Assembly: GCA_013003285.1 (NCBI GenBank)
Contig: JABDJY010000029.1
Span: 1 to 5,860 of the forward strand
DNA: 5,860 nt
From: Alphaproteobacteria bacterium
GTDB lineage: Bacteria; Pseudomonadota; Alphaproteobacteria; UBA6615
Reading direction: 5' to 3'
The notes below the pieces were generated by a model. It saw only the letters and a list, made by a program, of their open reading frames with translations. It was not told where the DNA came from and ran no database searches. Each line of letters opens with the position of its first letter. The stretch's first letter is position 1. The translations under genes and the position numbers were made by a program. Shown here piece by piece: positions 5,097 through 5,860 of the stretch.

Positions 5097-5860
5097 GTAC
5101 CCAGTCGATGACGTTCTCCAGCGGTCGGCCGTCCCGATAGGCTTTGAGGTTGTGGCAGAACACATCCATATATCGAGATCTTAGGGGTACGTCGGCACCG
5201 GCCGAGACATGCGGTGTGATCAGGACGAGCGGGTCCTTCCATAACCGCTCATCGGGCGGGCCTTCGAACTCGCCGACATAAACCTCGAGTGCGACCCCGC
5301 GTAGCTGGCCGGTAGCCAGAGCCGCGATCAGGGCGGCTTCGTCGATGATCTCGCCTCGCGCCACGTTAACCAGTACCGCACCGGGCTTCATCGCCGCAAA
5401 TGCCATCTTCCCGATCAACCCTTCGGTTTCCGGCGTCCATTGGCAACAGATCGCGACGAAGTCGGCAGCACCGAGAAGATCGAAGAGCCCGTCCGGCCCG
5501 CGGATTTCCTCAAACCCCTCCGGCAGATCACCACCGGTACTGCGGCGTGTGCCAACCACCCGCATCCCGAGCGCTGCCGCCAGCCTTCCGACTTCTTGCC
5601 CGATCCCACCTGCACCAACGATGCAGGCCGTCTTGCCGGACAGCTGAACCGGCCGGTAGGCGCCCTTGTCGAAGCGCTGCTTGAGGCGGTCTTCGGCGGC
5701 GCGGTGCAGCCCTCGCGCGAAATGAAGAAAGGCACCGATATTCTGCCATTGGCAGGTTGGCCGCATATCCGCGAGACGAAGTGACCGTGATCTCGCTGTC
5801 CCAAAGGTCGCCAGCCTTTTGATTGCTTGCCCTAGCCGGTCGTTGATGCACCCATTTAAG
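5086..5860 (-). pseudogene. D-2-hydroxyacid dehydrogenase, frameshifted and cut by the window edge
   Basis: NAD(P)-dependent oxidoreductase of the D-isomer 2-hydroxyacid dehydrogenase family. The frame reaching the stop at 5086 carries the Rossmann motif GAGGIGQEVG, the substrate-binding Arg in VNVARGE, the Glu region LEVYVGEFEG and the catalytic His in ITPHVSAG. Its only in-frame start region (from 5766) reads as nonsense before GAFLHFARGLHRA. The expected preceding family sequence, ITVTSSRGYAANLPMAEY, lies in another frame, which runs to the window end through LKWVHQ. The two frames join at about 5737-5740, where a net loss of 2 bases modulo 3 (for example 2 or 5) explains the shift. The N-terminal 60 or so residues lie beyond the window. 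Active-site residues are otherwise intact, so the break is recent or a sequencing error. It is convergent with fic. Confidence 0.82.

Overview
The window looks like a piece of alphaproteobacterial genome carrying an accessory cassette. Reasons: moderately GC-rich coding sequence, ParB-like proteins with the RepB-type C-terminal region typical of alphaproteobacterial plasmid and mobile cassettes, and a dehydrogenase remnant of ordinary metabolic type on the right edge. No phage structural genes, tRNA, rRNA, CRISPR array or insertion sequence is visible.

Layout. Positions 1-134 hold a clear intrinsic terminator (25-48) belonging to something upstream of the window, then a short spacer. Positions 135-3561 are one tightly packed + strand transcription unit of three genes: a large serine recombinase, a first ParB/RepB-like protein that overlaps the recombinase stop codon by 4 bases (ATGA), and a second ParB/RepB-like protein that starts 2 bases after the first one ends. 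Positions 3562-4005 (444 bases) have no convincing gene but are rich in inverted repeats. They end in a hairpin plus T-tract (3832-3867), followed by a possible promoter and a striking ordered direct-repeat array (3936-4014) that runs into the start codon of the next gene. Positions 4006-5064 encode a complete Fic-family AMP-transferase-like protein with an N-terminal self-inhibitory motif and a C-terminal winged helix. Positions 5086-5860 on the - strand are a D-2-hydroxyacid dehydrogenase broken by a frameshift near 5738 and cut by the window edge.

How the parts may work together. The recombinase and the two ParB-like proteins are almost certainly co-transcribed and translationally coupled, so a joint role is likely: DNA-sliding or bridging ParB-type proteins that organise the recombinase synapse or set its direction. 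This is inference; ParB-recombinase triplets have no established mechanism that I can name. The two ParB-like proteins differ at nucleotide-site motifs, which suggests unequal roles. The fic gene is probably a separate unit with its own promoter, and the repeated RTGGGTGRA motif across its leader is a good candidate for autoregulation by its own winged-helix domain. Att sites and element borders could not be located, so whether fic belongs to the same mobile unit is open.
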